From a virus, in IMG/VR virus record IMGVR_UViG_3300031759_000178, positions 1-20,327 of that record: DNA of 20,327 nucleotides; one strand, given 5' to 3'. The notes beneath the pieces were generated by a model, which had not been told where the DNA came from, ran no database searches, and saw only the letters and a program-made list of their open reading frames with translations. Of this stretch, positions 1 to 8,530 are shown one piece after another. A program made the position numbers and the translations under genes. Each line of letters opens with the position of its first letter. Position 1 is the stretch's first letter.

Positions 1-1931
1 AAGCCTGAAAAATCACCTGCTTGACCTTTTAAAGTCTTCATGTAGTTATCAATCAGATCTTTTTGAGTCATTGGGCCAGATTTGGCAGAAACCAAACTCT
101 GATACTGTTTAGCAAACTCCGGATCTTTCATGGCTTGCACCAATTGAATTTCTGGAGTAACACCATAGTGCGCACTCAAAGCTTTTTGGTATGCTTCTTC
201 AGACGCAATCTTACGTTCTTCAAGCGCTTGCTTTTTGGCTTCCTGTTCTTGACGCAACGCGCCAATACCCGCTTCACCCAAGTTTTGTAAAGCGTAGGGG
301 GACTTACCGGCCATCAGCCCAAGACCCATGTTCAACAAGAAGTCATTCCAGTCACGACCACCTTTGGCGTTTGGTGTATCTGTAACAGTCTTAGCAATAT
401 CGTTTGTGGAAGGGGCAGTGGGAGTTGATGGTGCGTTTTGTGTTACGCCCGACCAAAGAGTATCGCTGCCTGCATCTTCTGGGCCATAAGCATATTGCGC
501 TTTGCGCAAATCAGTATTGTCTGAAGCTTCCAATGGTTGATTGAGAGGTTTTACCAAATTATTTGGAGAAACCGCAACGTTTTGTTTGTTTTGGTTAGGC
601 GCGCTTACAATAGCTTTTGGTATCGTAACCAACGCATTTTTCATCTGTTCTGCATAAGGCATATTAGATGGACCTTCGGGATTGTTGGCGGCAGCGTCTG
701 TAATAGCGCTTGCCAATCCAACGTCCCCACTCATCATGCTAAGCATAGGGTTGTTAGCCAATTCGTTGCGTTGGTCGGGTGGCAAATAGCCCAAATTGTT
801 CATGGCATTTTTAGAAGCAGCCAAGCCTCCAGCAAGAACGCTAGAAGGCACCAAACCCGCCAAACCAATGCGCCCCAAAGCTTCACTCAACGTTGTTCCG
901 GGTTTAAATTGCGGCGCGAATAGCGCTTCATGTGCAAGTCGAGCAATAGGTTCTGAAATAGCCACGCCCATAGGAACATTACCTGCTGACATTAAAGCGG
1001 CTTTGCCAAGAGTGTCAATTTTTTCTAAACTTTGAGGTTGCGTTTGTGCAGGCGCTTGTGCAGGAGCCTGTACAGGGGGTGTTGTTTTAGCCTCCGCTGT
1101 CGATAAAGGCAAATAATCATTTAGCTTTTTTAAATAATCCGCCGCTTCTATTTTATGGGGGCCTTCGAAATTTGAAGGTACCAACTGTCCATTATTTGCT
1201 TTTAAATGGTCGTTCAAAAACGGCTCACCTTGGTTGTATGCAACGGCCATTTTTTGAATATCGCCATTGTATTTTCCTTGCAAGTCTTTCATAAATGCAA
1301 GTGAAGCGTCGATATTTTTAAACCCGTTTGTGCGTTCTTCTGGCTTTAGACCATAGCCTTTGGATGTATCCGCAGCAAGTTGCCCAATCCCAACGGGCCC
1401 AGTTTTAGATTTAGCGTTGGGGTTATACCCAGATTCGTTGTGAAAAATAGTGTCAACAAACTCAGGCGGCAGTCCCATTTTTTGCGCTTGTTGAATTGCA
1501 TACCGTCTGTACACATCTGGGGAGTATGTTGTACCCCCGCTGTCATACCCAGTGATGCCGCCTTCTTTCATACCTTTGAGATTGTTGGCAGGCAAAGCGC
1601 CAATGCCGTGCTCCTCGGGCAACTTAGTGGCTTGCTGTTCAGGTTCAGGAGCTTGCTCCATAGAACCAGCGCCTTGTAAGGGAATACCCGTAGGCATGTT
1701 GGGCGCCTGTGGAGGAGCCATCTGCGCCAAATCTTGTTGAACAACAGGAGGTTTAGCTTGCCCAGCTTGCTGCGCCATTGCTTCAGCACGCATCTGTTTG
1801 CGGTCTTGGCTTTCTTGAAACGCCAAAGGAAAAATGTATGGGTCGTTCTGATGCATTGCAGCGTACTGCTGCAACTCTTGATCCGGCATCATCCGGAGTT
1901 TAGAACTGATTTGTTGTGGTGCAATAGACAT
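1..1931 (-). CDS. Virion-associated lytic transglycosylase (SLT-domain) protein, partial
   Basis: The frame is open from an ATG at 1931 to the left edge, giving 643 residues with no stop, so the C-terminus is missing. The ATG overlaps the TAA of the upstream gene as TAATG. A Gln/Pro/Met-rich N-terminus (about 1-130) leads into a soluble-lytic-transglycosylase-like domain at about residues 136-245. This carries the hallmark HNESGYNPNA with the presumed catalytic Glu166, then GPVGIGQL and VAYNQGE. Beyond it is a long Pro/Gln/Ala/Asn-rich region, then a charged, helix-prone Glu/Lys/Gln segment near residues 545-585. SLT enzymes cleave the peptidoglycan glycan strand. In phage particles they open the cell wall locally during DNA ejection. 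The position at the end of the large virion genes fits that role. The domain call is firm. The role as an ejected internal protein is inferred. Confidence 0.85.
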   Translation of the reverse strand, partial: MSIAPQQISSKLRMMPDQELQQYAAMHQNDPYIFPLAFQESQDRKQMRAEAMAQQAGQAKPPVVQQDLAQMAPPQAPNMPTGIPLQGAGSMEQAPEPEQQATKLPEEHGIGALPANNLKGMKEGGITGYDSGGTTYSPDVYRRYAIQQAQKMGLPPEFVDTIFHNESGYNPNAKSKTGPVGIGQLAADTSKGYGLKPEERTNGFKNIDASLAFMKDLQGKYNGDIQKMAVAYNQGEPFLNDHLKANNGQLVPSNFEGPHKIEAADYLKKLNDYLPLSTAEAKTTPPVQAPAQAPAQTQPQSLEKIDTLGKAALMSAGNVPMGVAISEPIARLAHEALFAPQFKPGTTLSEALGRIGLAGLVPSSVLAGGLAASKNAMNNLGYLPPDQRNELANNPMLSMMSGDVGLASAITDAAANNPEGPSNMPYAEQMKNALVTIPKAIVSAPNQNKQNVAVSPNNLVKPLNQPLEASDNTDLRKAQYAYGPEDAGSDTLWSGVTQNAPSTPTAPSTNDIAKTVTDTPNAKGGRDWNDFLLNMGLGLMAGKSPYALQNLGEAGIGALRQEQEAKKQALEERKIASEEAYQKALSAHYGVTPEIQLVQAMKDPEFAKQYQSLVSAKSGPMTQKDLIDNYMKTLKGQAGDFSG

Positions 1932-2992
1932 TATGCCCCCATCTTCGATAGAGCCAGATCCGCCAGCCCGTTTGATTTTCGTTTCTTTTCTTTAATTGGG
2001 CCGCCCTTGGCGGCTTTAAACGCGCCCAAACCTGCGGCAGTAAGCCCCACCCCGGCTACCTGAGACAGCATGCTTGGAGGCGCAGAATAGATATTGCTCG
2101 TGGTGTTCGTCATTGGCAGACCGCGCAACAAATTGGACATGTAGTTCAACTGATTGCCTTGATAGTTCTGCGCATTCATGAAACATTGGTACTGCTGATT
2201 GAGTACGTTCTGTGTCTGTTGTTGTTGCGTACCGCCCAACTGCGCTTGCAAACCTGTTATGCCAAGGTTTTGGTTGTACTGGTTGTTACCCAGAGTACCC
2301 AAAGTATTAGCTGATTGGTTGGCCAAATTAAGACCTTGAAGTCCGAGGTTGGCGCCAAACTGGCCTTGTTGTGCATTGAGGTTAGCCGCAGCTTGGCATG
2401 CAGCTTGTTGAGCCGTAAATGCTTTCTGTGCGTTGCAGTATGCTGTGTTGTAGGCGTTGCCAACCAAGTTGGCTTGTGCCAGTTGATTGGCTTGATTTTG
2501 AGCACCGGTCAACACTGCACAACGTGCACCGCCAAAGGCGCCATAGCCTACGGCTTGAGCTTGGTTTTGAGCTTGTTGCGTGCCTTGTTGTTGACGCATC
2601 AATGCAAGTTGGGGAGCCAACGCGCACTGCAAATAAGGGTTCATGTAAGAGCTAACATTGCTCTTACCCGTGGCTGCATTTGTACCCAGCGCTTGCTGAG
2701 CGCTATACGGGTTGTATGTGTAGCCTGTGTTGATTCCACCAAGACCCGCTTCTCCAGCAAGCGCAGTTGCGCACTTTAATTGTGGAGCGCCTTGCATCAA
2801 GGCGGCGTTTTGGAATGCTTGTTGTTGCAGTGGTGTGAACTGCGCTACTGTGCAACCTTGATATTGCAAATAGGGATTTTGGGTAGTACAAGTGTACGCC
2901 GCAGCTTGACCCAGCATTTGCTCGACGTATGGCGCCGCATAGCAAGGTATCGTTGTTTGCGTTATATTTGTTTGGGTAGGGCCGCAAGCCAT
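1931..2992 (-). CDS. Gln/Ala/Asn-rich virion protein
   Basis: 353 residues. The ATG at 2992 has an AAGGA Shine-Dalgarno (SD) sequence that overlaps the TAA of the preceding gene. The protein is very rich in Gln, Ala and Asn, with motifs such as YMNPYLQ, GAFGGAR and YMSNLLRGLPMT. I recognise these from conserved structural proteins of uncultured phages. The middle should be long helix with heptad-like QAQ/NQA spacing. The C-terminus has a short hydrophobic Gly/Ala stretch (VAGVGLTAAGLGAF) followed by a basic tail, KEKKRKS. It contains 10 cysteines, many for such a composition. It sits between the 814-residue protein and the transglycosylase gene, a place where short-tailed phages keep internal or ejection proteins. 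The exact function is unknown, and a core or ejection protein is the leading guess. Confidence 0.75.
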   Translation of the reverse strand: MACGPTQTNITQTTIPCYAAPYVEQMLGQAAAYTCTTQNPYLQYQGCTVAQFTPLQQQAFQNAALMQGAPQLKCATALAGEAGLGGINTGYTYNPYSAQQALGTNAATGKSNVSSYMNPYLQCALAPQLALMRQQQGTQQAQNQAQAVGYGAFGGARCAVLTGAQNQANQLAQANLVGNAYNTAYCNAQKAFTAQQAACQAAANLNAQQGQFGANLGLQGLNLANQSANTLGTLGNNQYNQNLGITGLQAQLGGTQQQQTQNVLNQQYQCFMNAQNYQGNQLNYMSNLLRGLPMTNTTSNIYSAPPSMLSQVAGVGLTAAGLGAFKAAKGGPIKEKKRKSNGLADLALSKMGA

Positions 2993-3002
2993 GATTTATT
3001 CC

Positions 3003-5447
3003 TTATGCTGGAAGATATTGATGTGCATTGGTGTTGGTCGCTACTGCGTCCTTACCAGTTGTTTTACGGCGCGCAGTTTGAATGCGATCCATCATCTTAT
3101 AAAGTTGTCTAGCACCCGCTTCAGTGGATCCATTGCCAAGCTCAGAAACGATCCGAGCAGGAACCACAAACTCACCGTCAGCAAGGCGAGCAGGTTCAGG
3201 GTCACTAGAACCAATAGTAGCAGGGATCGAATCAGAGACGCCGTCGCCCGGGCCTCGTAACAAACGTCCACCATCTGAGTATCCTCCTAAATGACCCACA
3301 GTCATTCCGCCTCCGGCCAGACCCATCAGGCCACCATGCGCTGCTTTTGTTGTTGATCCAAAGGCGCTGCCATCAGCGTTGTACTTATTGCCATCTGCAC
3401 CCAAATAAGAGCCATCAGATTGAGGCATAGCAATAATACCGTTGGGCAGTTTATATCCCACATTCTTAGGCGCCATGCCAACGGCTTGGAAGTATGGCAA
3501 CGCCACAGTTCCTTTTGGCCCTCTGGGCTGGGTTGTTTTACCCATCAAGAAATCATACGCCGCTTGTGAACCACCAGTCAGAGTGTTGTACTCTTGATTG
3601 AATTGATCCATTGATGTGGGCGCTGGGTTTGTATATCCCAAACTTCCGCCGCCTTGTGTATACGCGTTGGTCAAACTGGTCATGCCAGTAAAGCCACCTT
3701 TGGGAATGCCGGGAAGAACGGGAGATTCTGTAATCGTTCCGTTGGGATTGACAACAGTTCCGCCACCAAAAATACCCGCGCCAGTATTGCCACTAACGCC
3801 GGGCATCAACGTAGTTGCAGGCGTGTTTTGAATTGCGTTGGGTGCGTATGTGGCAGGGTTAGAGTACGATGGATTACGGGCGCAGCTTGCATATCTTGCC
3901 GCACAACAAATAGCACCACCGCCATAACCACCACCGCCTCCACCAGTACCCGTATTTGTTAAAGTTTGTGTTTGAGTAGGTTGCAGCCCAAGTTTAATGC
4001 CAGCCAAAGCCAACTCATTTTGGTTAAAGCTGGGGAACAAATTGCTCAAGTCTTGCGATGTCAAGCCATACTGAGTTGCCAATTTCTGCGCAGTGCCGTA
4101 ATCGCCTGTTTGCCAAGCATTGTACATTTGGTTAATGGCAGGAAGACTTAAGTTTGTAGCTGCAATTTGTGCGTTGGCTGCGGTTGTTGAACCGGGCAAT
4201 GTGATTCCTGCGGCAGTTAAAGCTGCTGGATTGTATGCAGAACCATAAAGCGCAGCAGCATCTGTACCTGTCAAGCCATACAAATTGGCCATGTTTTGCA
4301 CAGAGGAATAGTCTTTTGCGTTGTATGCGTTGGCAATCTGTTCTGACTCAGCTTGAGTCAAATTGGTTCCTTGGTAACCCGGATTGTTGTACGACTGAGC
4401 AGCATTGGCCGCGACAGCCGCAGGTAAAACATCTTGCCCCGCCAGTGAAATACCTTGGCCAGCTAAAACTGATTGGTCAAAAGTTGGCGCATACTTAGAC
4501 ACATCCGCAGAAGTCACACCATACTGGTTGACCAAATTCTGGGCCTGTGCATAGTTACCGGCTTGATACGCGGCATCAACGGCATCAAGCTGTGCTTGTG
4601 TAGGAGCCACACCGGGATCAGTTGAACCACCCGCATCAAAGCGGCGTACGGAACCCCCACGAGCCAAAGCCACGAGACCGCCAGTAGCCCCGTAATTAGC
4701 CGCAGTTACAGGGCCTGTGAATTGGTTAGCAGGTGTTATAGGCCCAGCCGTCATCTGCCCTGTGTAGGGGTTGTAACTATATTGTCTGATATTGCCGGGA
4801 TTAACTTTAGGCGGATTGATTTTTTGTGGGGTAGCCATAGCTTTGAGCGCAGTCAAGCCCACAGCGCCTGTGATAAATGGGTGCTCAGAAGCATAGGTTT
4901 TTAAGCCTTGCCAAGAAAAGTCTTGTGGGATAGCTGAACTAATAGCACTAGAAACAGTGCCTGTGTTTGTGGCTGCGGCGGGTATAGAAGTGCCCACACC
5001 TTCGCCTGCGCCAGAAGGCAGAGCGCCAGAAAAGTCTCCCACTTGACTGTTGGGAAACAAAGAAGAATATTGCTGTTGAAGCGCGCCATTACTGACATCC
5101 GCAGCGGGGGTATACGCAGGAGCCGCAGGCACTCCCGAGCCACTCAACATGTTTTCTGCACCAGCTCCACCATACGCGGAGAGCCCTGCCAAAAGACCTT
5201 GGCCCAAATTGCCTGAAGCCAAAGCGGAGATACCACCAACAGTTGCACCGGCCCCTATACCAGCAGCAGCGCCTTCGCCAGCGCCCAAATAACTACCAAC
5301 AGTCCCCATTGTTTCAGGAGCAAACGCCATCAAAGCTGCGCCAGCCAAAGCATCCACTAAAGGATTTTTAGATAAGTTAGAAACGCCTTTACCGAGGTTG
5401 CTAATGCCCCCGGATATATTTGCTATTGGGTTGTCAAAGAAGCTCAT
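3003..5447 (-). CDS. Large low-complexity virion protein with three internal repeats
   Basis: 814 residues. The start at 5447 has a GGAG SD about 6 nt upstream. Residues 1-100 are Gly/Ala-rich and hydrophobic (ALAGAALMAF, GAGEGAAAGIGAGATVGG), suggesting membrane-interacting helices. Residues 284-488 hold three diverged copies of a 75-80-residue unit with the pattern AYxAGxYxxAQNLxxQYGxTxxD. A Gly run at 502-511 precedes a Cys cluster, AICCAARYASC. The C-terminus (738-790) carries GPGDGVSDSIPA, LADGEFVVPARIVSELGNGS and AGARQLYKMMDRIQ. I recall this block from many metagenomic phage structural proteins. The gene lies between the short tail gene at 5806 and the 353-residue virion protein. It may act as an internal or ejection protein, or as a tape-measure equivalent. 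The protein family is recognisable, but the role is inferred. Confidence 0.75.
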   Translation of the reverse strand: MSFFDNPIANISGGISNLGKGVSNLSKNPLVDALAGAALMAFAPETMGTVGSYLGAGEGAAAGIGAGATVGGISALASGNLGQGLLAGLSAYGGAGAENMLSGSGVPAAPAYTPAADVSNGALQQQYSSLFPNSQVGDFSGALPSGAGEGVGTSIPAAATNTGTVSSAISSAIPQDFSWQGLKTYASEHPFITGAVGLTALKAMATPQKINPPKVNPGNIRQYSYNPYTGQMTAGPITPANQFTGPVTAANYGATGGLVALARGGSVRRFDAGGSTDPGVAPTQAQLDAVDAAYQAGNYAQAQNLVNQYGVTSADVSKYAPTFDQSVLAGQGISLAGQDVLPAAVAANAAQSYNNPGYQGTNLTQAESEQIANAYNAKDYSSVQNMANLYGLTGTDAAALYGSAYNPAALTAAGITLPGSTTAANAQIAATNLSLPAINQMYNAWQTGDYGTAQKLATQYGLTSQDLSNLFPSFNQNELALAGIKLGLQPTQTQTLTNTGTGGGGGGYGGGAICCAARYASCARNPSYSNPATYAPNAIQNTPATTLMPGVSGNTGAGIFGGGTVVNPNGTITESPVLPGIPKGGFTGMTSLTNAYTQGGGSLGYTNPAPTSMDQFNQEYNTLTGGSQAAYDFLMGKTTQPRGPKGTVALPYFQAVGMAPKNVGYKLPNGIIAMPQSDGSYLGADGNKYNADGSAFGSTTKAAHGGLMGLAGGGMTVGHLGGYSDGGRLLRGPGDGVSDSIPATIGSSDPEPARLADGEFVVPARIVSELGNGSTEAGARQLYKMMDRIQTARRKTTGKDAVATNTNAHQYLPA
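3984..4598 (-). repeat. Three diverged 75-80-residue repeats in the 814-residue protein
   Basis: Residues about 284-335, 364-417 and 434-488 share a register: a helix with xAYxxGDYxxAQxLxxQYG, then [VL]T[SG]xD, then an aromatic or Pro-containing turn, then LAxxGIxL. The copies are clear at protein level but well diverged in DNA, so the duplication is old. Confidence 0.7.
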
Positions 5448-5479
5448 GCTTGCTCCAAGAATTTGTTTAAGTTTACCAT

Positions 5480-5806
5480 TTAGCCTACTTTCCAGCTAGT
5501 ACCATTTGAGTACACAGGCACGGTGTTTGTACCACCACCAGTTACAGTCGCGCCAAAAGTTGTAGTTGTAGAATCAGAAACAAAAGTTCTAGTTCCAACA
5601 TTTGAAGTTGATGCGGTGGGCAATGTAGCCACAGTGTAAAGCGTTGTATTGGTAATGTACGCATCAGTTAATACGGTCAGTACGGCATTTAACTGGTTAA
5701 AAAACAAACGCAAAATGTTTGTTAATTTGTCAACATATTGCCGGTCATACTGATCCGGCGCTAACGGCATGTTGGGTACGGCTGGGTTTTGTGGTTTTGT
5801 AGCCAT
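5480..5806 (-). CDS. Conserved short tail-associated protein
   Basis: 108 residues. The ATG at 5806 overlaps the TAA of the nozzle-like gene as TAATG, so the two are translationally coupled. The N-terminal half has a probable helix with YVDKLTNILRLFFNQLNAVL. The C-terminal half is a small beta-rich module ending VPVYSNGTSWKVG. The second part (LPTAST, GTRTFVSD, TVTGGGTNTVPVYSNGT) resembles a module found at the end of many phage tail-fibre or neck proteins in environmental phages. It could be a fibre-anchoring or tail-tip accessory subunit. No enzymatic motif is visible. It is confidently a gene, but its function is uncertain. Confidence 0.75.
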   Translation of the reverse strand: MATKPQNPAVPNMPLAPDQYDRQYVDKLTNILRLFFNQLNAVLTVLTDAYITNTTLYTVATLPTASTSNVGTRTFVSDSTTTTFGATVTGGGTNTVPVYSNGTSWKVG

Positions 5807-7920
5807 TATCTTCTGCCGTCTTCTCGAATATCAAAACGCACAGCACCCAATTGCCAAGTGGTTCCAACTTGGTTGGACTCCATCTTGAAAATCAACTGAC
5901 GACCGCGAATTCGGGTGTAAATAATGCCTGTAAACTCATCCGTCACTGTATAAGTAGAACCTTTGTATGTCACAGCATCAGTATTACCCGTTCCAGTTCC
6001 AGAACCTGCGCTATTTAATGGGTACAAAGTCATCAGTGCTTGAGGTGTTGTTGAGCTGGTATTTGACCCCGTAAAAGTCAAGTCGGGCAACATACGCCAA
6101 ACAAATGAAAAGTGATCCCCTTGCTGAATATCAAACTCAGAAGATTGGATGTACGCATCAATAGGGGCAGGAGTGCCAGTAGATACGTCATCAACACCGC
6201 TTTCTTGATTTAGTAATTGCCCAGTGCCCGTTGTTGGGTTGTAGCTTGCGCCTATTGGATTGGACTGAAGCGTGGTATCTAGCCAAGCTGTGCGGTTGAT
6301 TGTGCCGTAATACCAAATTTTATCTTGGTAGTTGTATACAACATAGCTGTCTGGATTGGTGTTTTGACCGGTACAGTAAAACCACCATACTTCATTAAAG
6401 CCTTCAACCGTGCTGCAATACACTTGTTGGTTTTGTTGTTGATTGATATTTTGAAATACGTAGCGACGCAGATCGCAATTAAGCGTTTGTACGCGGCCAT
6501 CGTACATGTAAAACTTATCAACACCCATCCAATAAACCACGCCGTTGGCATAAATAGCGGCATTGGGGCCAATGATGGATGTGTTCTCTCCCAATAACTG
6601 GGACGCCCAAACAAATGGAGGGCCCACATACTGTAATGAATAGACTGCCTGATCCGTTATGGTCACAATCTCTTGGCGTGTTTGGACGGTAGTTACAATT
6701 TGTGAACCGTGAGATAACCTAATGCTACCGGCTTGATTGGTAATATCAGGATACCAAACCAAAGGATTGGCTTGATCCGACCAGCGGATCAACATGGGAT
6801 CAAGGACACTAGATTGATATGCGTTGGTGCCAAATACAATAATGAAGCGTGAAGCATCAGACACAGTAAGCGTGTTTTGATAGATTGGAACATCCACCAA
6901 ATCAGAAATGTAAACGCCAGAACCTGTACTAGAAGTTGGCAATGGCGAACCGCCGGGAGTGGCAGCAAGATTAAAAGTTGTGCCAGTGGTGTTGGTTACG
7001 TAGTAAGTTGTATTTGCCGACAACCCTGTTGGCATTGAACCGGTTGCATTTAATTGAATGCCTGAATTGTTGGGTAAGGAAACATTTGTTGTGGTCACAA
7101 CGGCGGGGGTTGCATTTGTAACCGTGACCGTTCCTCCTAGAGAACTAAGCAAAACGCCGGGATTGCTCGTTCCATTAACTGCTGGTTGCCAATAATAAAT
7201 TGCTCCGCCTCGGGGTCCATACAACAGGTTTTCACCATAGTTATAAGCGTTCCAAATTTGTAGGTTTACTTTTGTTGTACCGCCTGTGCCCCATGTGCCA
7301 GAACCCCAACTGCCTGCTCCCCACCCATAAAAAGGTGTTTGAACTGCTGGCCCCGTATTAACTTGATACGTTGCTGTAACTGTCCCACCACCCGGAGAGC
7401 CTGCGGCATCGGTGGAATTGGCTGTGGCCGTGGCTGTAAAAGTATATGTGCTTGTGCTTGTAACCGTGATTTGATATTGTTGGTTCAACACGGCGGCTGT
7501 GATATTGCCCCCTAAACCAGTAGCTCCACTGAAAGTCACAAAGTCGCCTGTGACTGCGCCATGCGATGAAGCCGTAACTGTTATTTTTGCCGAGCCAGCA
7601 GTTGCAGTAAAAGGATTTGTCAGCGTAGATACAACACGAACAGGCGTGATGTCATAGTATTGAGCGCCCAAAGTTACATAAAACTTTAGATTTGTACCGA
7701 CTGCTACAAAGTTTTGGTTGGCTAAAGTAATCCAGTTCCAAAGCAGTCTACATACACCTTGGTATGTATATGTTCCGTTGTACTGTGTCCAGCCCCCAAT
7801 TTTCTCAGGCATTCCTTGACGGAATCTAACTTTGTCGGACTGATACCATCCACCACCCGTGTAATACTGGGTGTTTTCGCGATTAACGCCGGGTCTGAAC
7901 TGAGGCTTTAAGAGTGGCAT
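5806..7920 (-). CDS. Tail nozzle-like beta-propeller protein (T7 gp12 / P22 gp10 type candidate)
   Basis: 704 residues, beginning MPLLKPQFRPGVNRENTQYY. The N-terminal block (GGWYQSDKVRFRQGMPEKIGGW) and blade-like segments LWNWITLANQNFVAVGTN, FIIVFGTN, VYWMGVDKFYMYDG and WYYGTINRTAW are what one expects of a beta-propeller nozzle. The C-terminus, IRGRQLIFKMES then WQLGAVRFDIREDGRR, also fits. Two Thr/Gly-rich beta modules appear inserted between blades, at about residues 102-192 and 262-342. The second looks Ig-like or bacterial adhesin-like. The usual role is the end of the short tail, through which DNA passes. The SD at this start is weak. Unusually, the lysis and fibre genes separate it from the adaptor-like gene at 17968. 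The propeller assignment is by motif memory, with no structural comparison. Confidence 0.7.
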   Translation of the reverse strand: MPLLKPQFRPGVNRENTQYYTGGGWYQSDKVRFRQGMPEKIGGWTQYNGTYTYQGVCRLLWNWITLANQNFVAVGTNLKFYVTLGAQYYDITPVRVVSTLTNPFTATAGSAKITVTASSHGAVTGDFVTFSGATGLGGNITAAVLNQQYQITVTSTSTYTFTATATANSTDAAGSPGGGTVTATYQVNTGPAVQTPFYGWGAGSWGSGTWGTGGTTKVNLQIWNAYNYGENLLYGPRGGAIYYWQPAVNGTSNPGVLLSSLGGTVTVTNATPAVVTTTNVSLPNNSGIQLNATGSMPTGLSANTTYYVTNTTGTTFNLAATPGGSPLPTSSTGSGVYISDLVDVPIYQNTLTVSDASRFIIVFGTNAYQSSVLDPMLIRWSDQANPLVWYPDITNQAGSIRLSHGSQIVTTVQTRQEIVTITDQAVYSLQYVGPPFVWASQLLGENTSIIGPNAAIYANGVVYWMGVDKFYMYDGRVQTLNCDLRRYVFQNINQQQNQQVYCSTVEGFNEVWWFYCTGQNTNPDSYVVYNYQDKIWYYGTINRTAWLDTTLQSNPIGASYNPTTGTGQLLNQESGVDDVSTGTPAPIDAYIQSSEFDIQQGDHFSFVWRMLPDLTFTGSNTSSTTPQALMTLYPLNSAGSGTGTGNTDAVTYKGSTYTVTDEFTGIIYTRIRGRQLIFKMESNQVGTTWQLGAVRFDIREDGRR

Positions 7921-7933
7921 ACTCGATTAGCAG

Positions 7934-8530
7934 TTAAGCGCCCAGAACGGCAAGCGCGTGTTGAGTCAGTTTAATGCGTTCCTCAAGACCAAATGTACCA
8001 CCATTTATGCGTTTTGTTAAGCCCTCCCAGTTCTCGGCTTCGGCCAAATCATTGCATCCGTGGGTTTTCCAAAACCACCCGGCGGATAGTGCGGCGTACA
8101 TGGGGGTAGCCACGAGTTGTGGTTCGGCAACAAGATCTTTGCCTACGGCTTGCCCAAAGTGCCAGTAGTTGTCGTGCCCGGTCAACTGTATACATCCACG
8201 CCCGTGGAATCTCCAGCCATCTCCGCTCTCTTCCCCCCTGTTTCCCATTCGGCTGGCGTATATCCGATTGGCAATCTTTTGGGGATTGTGGGCGTAAACG
8301 GCAAACTCGTCTGGTTTAAACTTGTGACCAAACAGCTTTTGAAGGGTTTCTGCTCGATAGTTGAGGTTTTCTTCCAGTGTTTTGAAATGGTCGCACTCGT
8401 GTGAACATTGTCCAATAAACGCAGCTTGGCGCTTAACATCGTTGATTCCAAACGTGGCAAAGGTTGTGGTCAAAGGTTCAGACCACTCAGGCCCAATCCC
8501 CAGCGTGTGCAGCTTTTCAGGGCTTAACAT
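7934..8530 (-). CDS. GH19 chitinase-like endolysin
   Basis: 198 residues. It shows the phage GH19 (chitinase-fold lysozyme) pattern: AAFIGQCSHECDHF with the presumed catalytic acid Glu45, LEENLNYRAETL with the likely second catalytic Glu54, then ANRIYASRMGNRGEESGDGWRFHGRG and CIQLTGHDNYWHF. Enzymes of this type hydrolyse the glycan backbone of peptidoglycan to release progeny. There is no signal peptide, so it would need a holin or another way through the membrane. The length is normal for a single-domain enzyme. The start at 8530 (GGGAG SD) overlaps the end of the spanin gene by 14 bp, completing a spanin-endolysin lysis cassette. The call is strong on sequence motifs. Confidence 0.92.
   Translation of the reverse strand: MLSPEKLHTLGIGPEWSEPLTTTFATFGINDVKRQAAFIGQCSHECDHFKTLEENLNYRAETLQKLFGHKFKPDEFAVYAHNPQKIANRIYASRMGNRGEESGDGWRFHGRGCIQLTGHDNYWHFGQAVGKDLVAEPQLVATPMYAALSAGWFWKTHGCNDLAEAENWEGLTKRINGGTFGLEERIKLTQHALAVLGA

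Noticed and set aside
2315-2779. Plus-strand open frame of 154 codons
   Set aside because: It lies antisense to the 353-residue virion protein gene. Its Cys/Leu-rich sequence is what antisense reading of Gln/Ala/Asn codons gives, and no SD or family motif is seen.
8119-8404. Plus-strand frames opposite the endolysin
   Set aside because: They are antisense to a gene with clear GH19 motifs and have no signals of their own.
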